NCBI GenBank assembly: GCA_002309335.1
Contig: DBXH01000009.1
Coordinates: forward strand, 46,310-63,033
DNA length: 16,724 bases
From: Bacteroidales bacterium UBA1217
GTDB taxonomy: Bacteria; Bacteroidota; Bacteroidia; Bacteroidales; P3
Direction of reading: 5' to 3'
Position numbers and translations under genes: made by a program. Under the pieces are notes generated by a model, which did not search any database, was not told the origin of the DNA, and was given only the letters and a program-made list of their open reading frames with translations. The first letter of the stretch is position 1. Every line of letters begins with the position of its first letter. Of the stretch, positions 14,533 through 16,724 are shown in pieces.

Positions 14533-15456
14533 ATGGCAAAATACTCAATCGGAATCGATATCGGTGGCACCAACACAGATATGGGATTGGTCCGCGAAGA
14601 CGGCAAAATCATTGCCCGTAGCAATATCCCTACAAATATTTACACCGAGCTGGAGCCTTACATCCGCGACATTATGGGTTGCATAAACAAATTAATGAAT
14701 GACAACAATGTGTCAGAAATTGAAGGCATCGGAATCGGTGCCCCAAACGGCAATTTCTATACTGGATGCGTCGACAATGCTCCAAACCTGACAATCAAAG
14801 GTGTGCTTAACTTTGAAGAGGAAATGCACAAATATATGCAAGTACCTGTTGTGCTAAGCAACGATGCCAACGCCGCCGCATACGGCGAAATGGTATATGG
14901 CGGAGCCAAAGACCTTGACAATTTCATTATGTTTACTCTTGGCACCGGCGTGGGCAGCGGAATAGTTATTGACGGTAAACTGGTACACGGCAGCACGGGT
15001 GGCGCCGGCGAACTGGGTCATAACATTCTTATTCCCAACGGACGCCAATGCAGTTGCGGCCGCAAGGGATGCCTCGAGACCTACACCTCAGCACGTGGTA
15101 TCGTGCAGACCTACTGCGAGTTGAAAGGCATTCAAATCACAGCCGACATCAACAGCAAGATGATTGGTGACCTCGCCAACCAAGGCGACCCCACAGCACT
15201 GAAGACGTGGGAAGTAGTTGCCGACCAGCTGGGTTTGGCGATGGCCAATAGCGTTACTTTTTCGGCACCTCAAGCCATATTTCTTATGGGAGGTCCCACC
15301 AAAGTCGGCGAACCGCTGCTAAAACCACTTCAGAAAGCTTTTGACAAATACCTGCTCAACATATACGCTGGCAGCTGCCAGATACGTATGTCAGAACTCA
15401 AAGCCAACGAAGTGGCCATCCTTGGTGCCGCAGCACTGATAAAAATGAAAAAGTAA
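14533..15456 (+). CDS. ROK-family sugar kinase (glucokinase-like)
   Basis: This 307-residue cytoplasmic kinase of the ROK family phosphorylates a hexose or N-acetylhexosamine with ATP. It has the N-terminal phosphate loop GIDIGGTNTDMGLV (7-20), the catalytic base Asp111 in SNDANAAAYGE, the GTGVGSGIVIDG loop (137-148), and GGAGELGH (156-163). The structural zinc site CSCGRKGC (173-180) is also present, with H163 as the fourth ligand. Length and motifs fit glucokinase or a related kinase. Substrate cannot be set from sequence; glucose, mannose and N-acetylglucosamine are all plausible. It is preceded by a 34-base gap after the T9SS cargo gene and followed after 11 bases by a GH92 alpha-mannosidase. 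That makes mannose released from host-type glycans an attractive substrate, but this is inference. Confidence 0.92.
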   Translation: MAKYSIGIDIGGTNTDMGLVREDGKIIARSNIPTNIYTELEPYIRDIMGCINKLMNDNNVSEIEGIGIGAPNGNFYTGCVDNAPNLTIKGVLNFEEEMHKYMQVPVVLSNDANAAAYGEMVYGGAKDLDNFIMFTLGTGVGSGIVIDGKLVHGSTGGAGELGHNILIPNGRQCSCGRKGCLETYTSARGIVQTYCELKGIQITADINSKMIGDLANQGDPTALKTWEVVADQLGLAMANSVTFSAPQAIFLMGGPTKVGEPLLKPLQKAFDKYLLNIYAGSCQIRMSELKANEVAILGAAALIKMKK

Positions 15457-15467
15457 ATATCAATACA

Positions 15468-16724
15468 ATGCGTAAAAACATTCTCCCTCTTTTGGCTGCA
15501 GCGCTGATGATGACGGCGTGCCAGCATACATTGACATCATACGTCAATCCTTTTGTCGGTACTGATGGTCACGGCCATACATTTCCCGGTGCCATACTTC
15601 CTTTCGGAATGGTACAAGTTAGTCCCGACACGCGTCTCGACGGTTGGGACGGCTGTAGTGGTTACCACTACTCGGACGACACCATCTACGGTTTCAGCCA
15701 CACCCACCTCAGCGGCACCGGATGCTCCGACTACGGCGACCTGCTTTTGATGCCGGTGTGTGGAGAGTGGAAAGTGGAAAGTGGAGAGAGGAGAGATGGG
15801 TATAAGAGCCATTTCTCGCATGAGAACGAGGTGGCGCAGGCGGGCTACTACAAGGTGCTGCTTGACCGGACGAACACCACCGTCGAGCTCACTGCCGACC
15901 GCCGGGTGGCCTATCACCGTTACACTTACAATGGCGTGGAACGCAACGCTTTCGTCATTGACCTCCACCATCGCGACGTGCTACTCAGTGGCAAGATAAT
16001 GTTCCGCGACGGTATGATTGTGGGCTGGCGCGAAAGCTCGGCATGGAATCCCGACCAGCACCTCTTCTTCGCCATACGCAGCAATGTGCCTTTCAAAGAG
16101 GTGGCTATCAGCCCCGATTCGACACAGGCCCGCATCACCTTCACCACTGCCAAGCAGGTGGAGCTGAAGGTGGCTATAAGCGGTGTGGATATCAACGGCG
16201 CCATCGGCAACCTCATCACTGCCAGCCACAAGGACTTCGAGAACGCCCGCCGCTCGGCCGACCGCACCTGGGAAGAGGCGCTCGGAAAGCTGAAGGTGGA
16301 CGGTGGCAGCAAGGAACAGCGCCGCTGCTTCTACACGGCTCTCTATCACTGCATGACATCGCCCTATCTGTGGAGCGACGAGGACGGCCGCTACCGCGGC
16401 ACCGACGGCCAGATACACGTGGCCGACGAGGGTAGGGAAGTGTACACCGTGTTCTCGTTGTGGGACACCTACCGCGCCCTGCACCCCCTGCTGACGCAGA
16501 TAGAGCCCGAACGCACGGTGGACTTCGTCTACACCGCAATGAAGAATTATGAGCAAGGAGGCGAGCTGCCCATGTGGGAGCTGGCCAGCTACGAGACCCA
16601 CTGCATGATAGGCTACCACGCGGTGCCCATGATGCTCGAGGCATACATCCATCTGGCCGAGCCCGACGGCACCATTGCCGGATATACACCCAAGCAGTTG
16701 CTCGACGCCATGGTGGCTACCAGC
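15468..16724 (+). CDS. GH92 alpha-mannosidase lipoprotein, N-terminal part (3' end beyond window)
   Basis: The first 419 residues are of a glycoside hydrolase family 92 enzyme, calcium-dependent exo-alpha-mannosidases that trim mannose from N-glycans and mannans. A lipobox signal is present (MRKNILPLLAAALMMTAC, lipidated Cys18), so it is an envelope lipoprotein. GH92 hallmarks follow: YVNPFVGTDGHGHTFPGA, LPFGMVQVSPDT, then GWDGCSGYHYSDDTIYGFSHTHLSG with GDLLLMP, and later FYTALYHCMTSP, FSLWDTYRALHPL and GGELPMWELASYE. The catalytic acid region of the (alpha/alpha)6 domain is mostly past the edge. The start ATG at 15468 is 11 bases after the ROK kinase. A 7-base array at 15760-15794 encodes a WKVESGERRD insert just after the first GH92 block. 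The linkage cut cannot be read from the sequence. Confidence 0.93.
   Translation, partial: MRKNILPLLAAALMMTACQHTLTSYVNPFVGTDGHGHTFPGAILPFGMVQVSPDTRLDGWDGCSGYHYSDDTIYGFSHTHLSGTGCSDYGDLLLMPVCGEWKVESGERRDGYKSHFSHENEVAQAGYYKVLLDRTNTTVELTADRRVAYHRYTYNGVERNAFVIDLHHRDVLLSGKIMFRDGMIVGWRESSAWNPDQHLFFAIRSNVPFKEVAISPDSTQARITFTTAKQVELKVAISGVDINGAIGNLITASHKDFENARRSADRTWEEALGKLKVDGGSKEQRRCFYTALYHCMTSPYLWSDEDGRYRGTDGQIHVADEGREVYTVFSLWDTYRALHPLLTQIEPERTVDFVYTAMKNYEQGGELPMWELASYETHCMIGYHAVPMMLEAYIHLAEPDGTIAGYTPKQLLDAMVATS
15760..15794 (+). repeat. Five-copy 7-base array inside the GH92 gene
   Basis: Units GTGGAGA, GTGGAAA, GTGGAAA, GTGGAGA and GAGGAGA encode WKVESGER-type residues right after DLLLMPV. The flanking GH92 sequence stays in frame, with no stop or frameshift. 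Confidence 0.85.

Overview
The window looks like a chromosomal segment of an anaerobic gut- or oral-type Bacteroidales (Bacteroidota). The signs are a T9SS C-terminal sorting domain on one secreted protein, a GldL-like membrane protein, a SusD-free but glycan-directed GH92 lipoprotein, several promoters matching the Bacteroides -7 box (TAnnTTTG), weak or absent Shine-Dalgarno sequences, and AT-rich spacers around coding DNA of moderate GC. No tRNA, rRNA, CRISPR array, insertion sequence or prophage gene was seen.

Positions 1-10531 are read leftwards (minus strand) and 10808-16724 rightwards (plus strand), with a divergent promoter region between. From the left edge, a minus-strand cluster reads carbamate kinase (arcC, 2250-1315), a GldL-like four-helix membrane protein (1299-853), a small secreted barrel-like protein (831-361) and ornithine carbamoyltransferase (326 to beyond the edge). 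The two enzymes form the citrulline-to-ornithine, ATP-yielding end of arginine catabolism. The two envelope genes between them are unexplained.

A second minus-strand block begins at 8922 with an ECF sigma factor. It overlaps, by ATGA, a single-span membrane protein in the anti-sigma position. Then comes a separate promoter and three exported proteins: a 490-residue protein of unknown fold, an 899-residue M48 zinc protease with a barrel-like C-terminal region, and a 266-residue outer-membrane-barrel protein, closed by a strong hairpin terminator at 2454-2485. This block resembles an envelope-surveillance module and is the best candidate in the window for an undescribed system.

A 610-base gene-free region (8923-9532) follows, holding two short-period repeat arrays and the terminator of the class II fructose-bisphosphate aldolase gene (10531-9533). 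The aldolase gene diverges from dapB.

The plus-strand run is tightly packed: dapB, phoH, ispE, a T9SS cargo protein, a ROK-family sugar kinase and the 5' part of a GH92 alpha-mannosidase lipoprotein. It mixes housekeeping functions (lysine/peptidoglycan precursor, RNA-related ATPase, isoprenoid precursor) with secretion and glycan use.

The most striking structure not explained by genes is a set of short, degenerate tandem arrays with unit lengths of 6, 7, 9 and 11 bases. They lie between genes and also inside four reading frames (dapB, ispE, the T9SS cargo and GH92), where they encode odd local peptides in loops, tails or the signal peptide.
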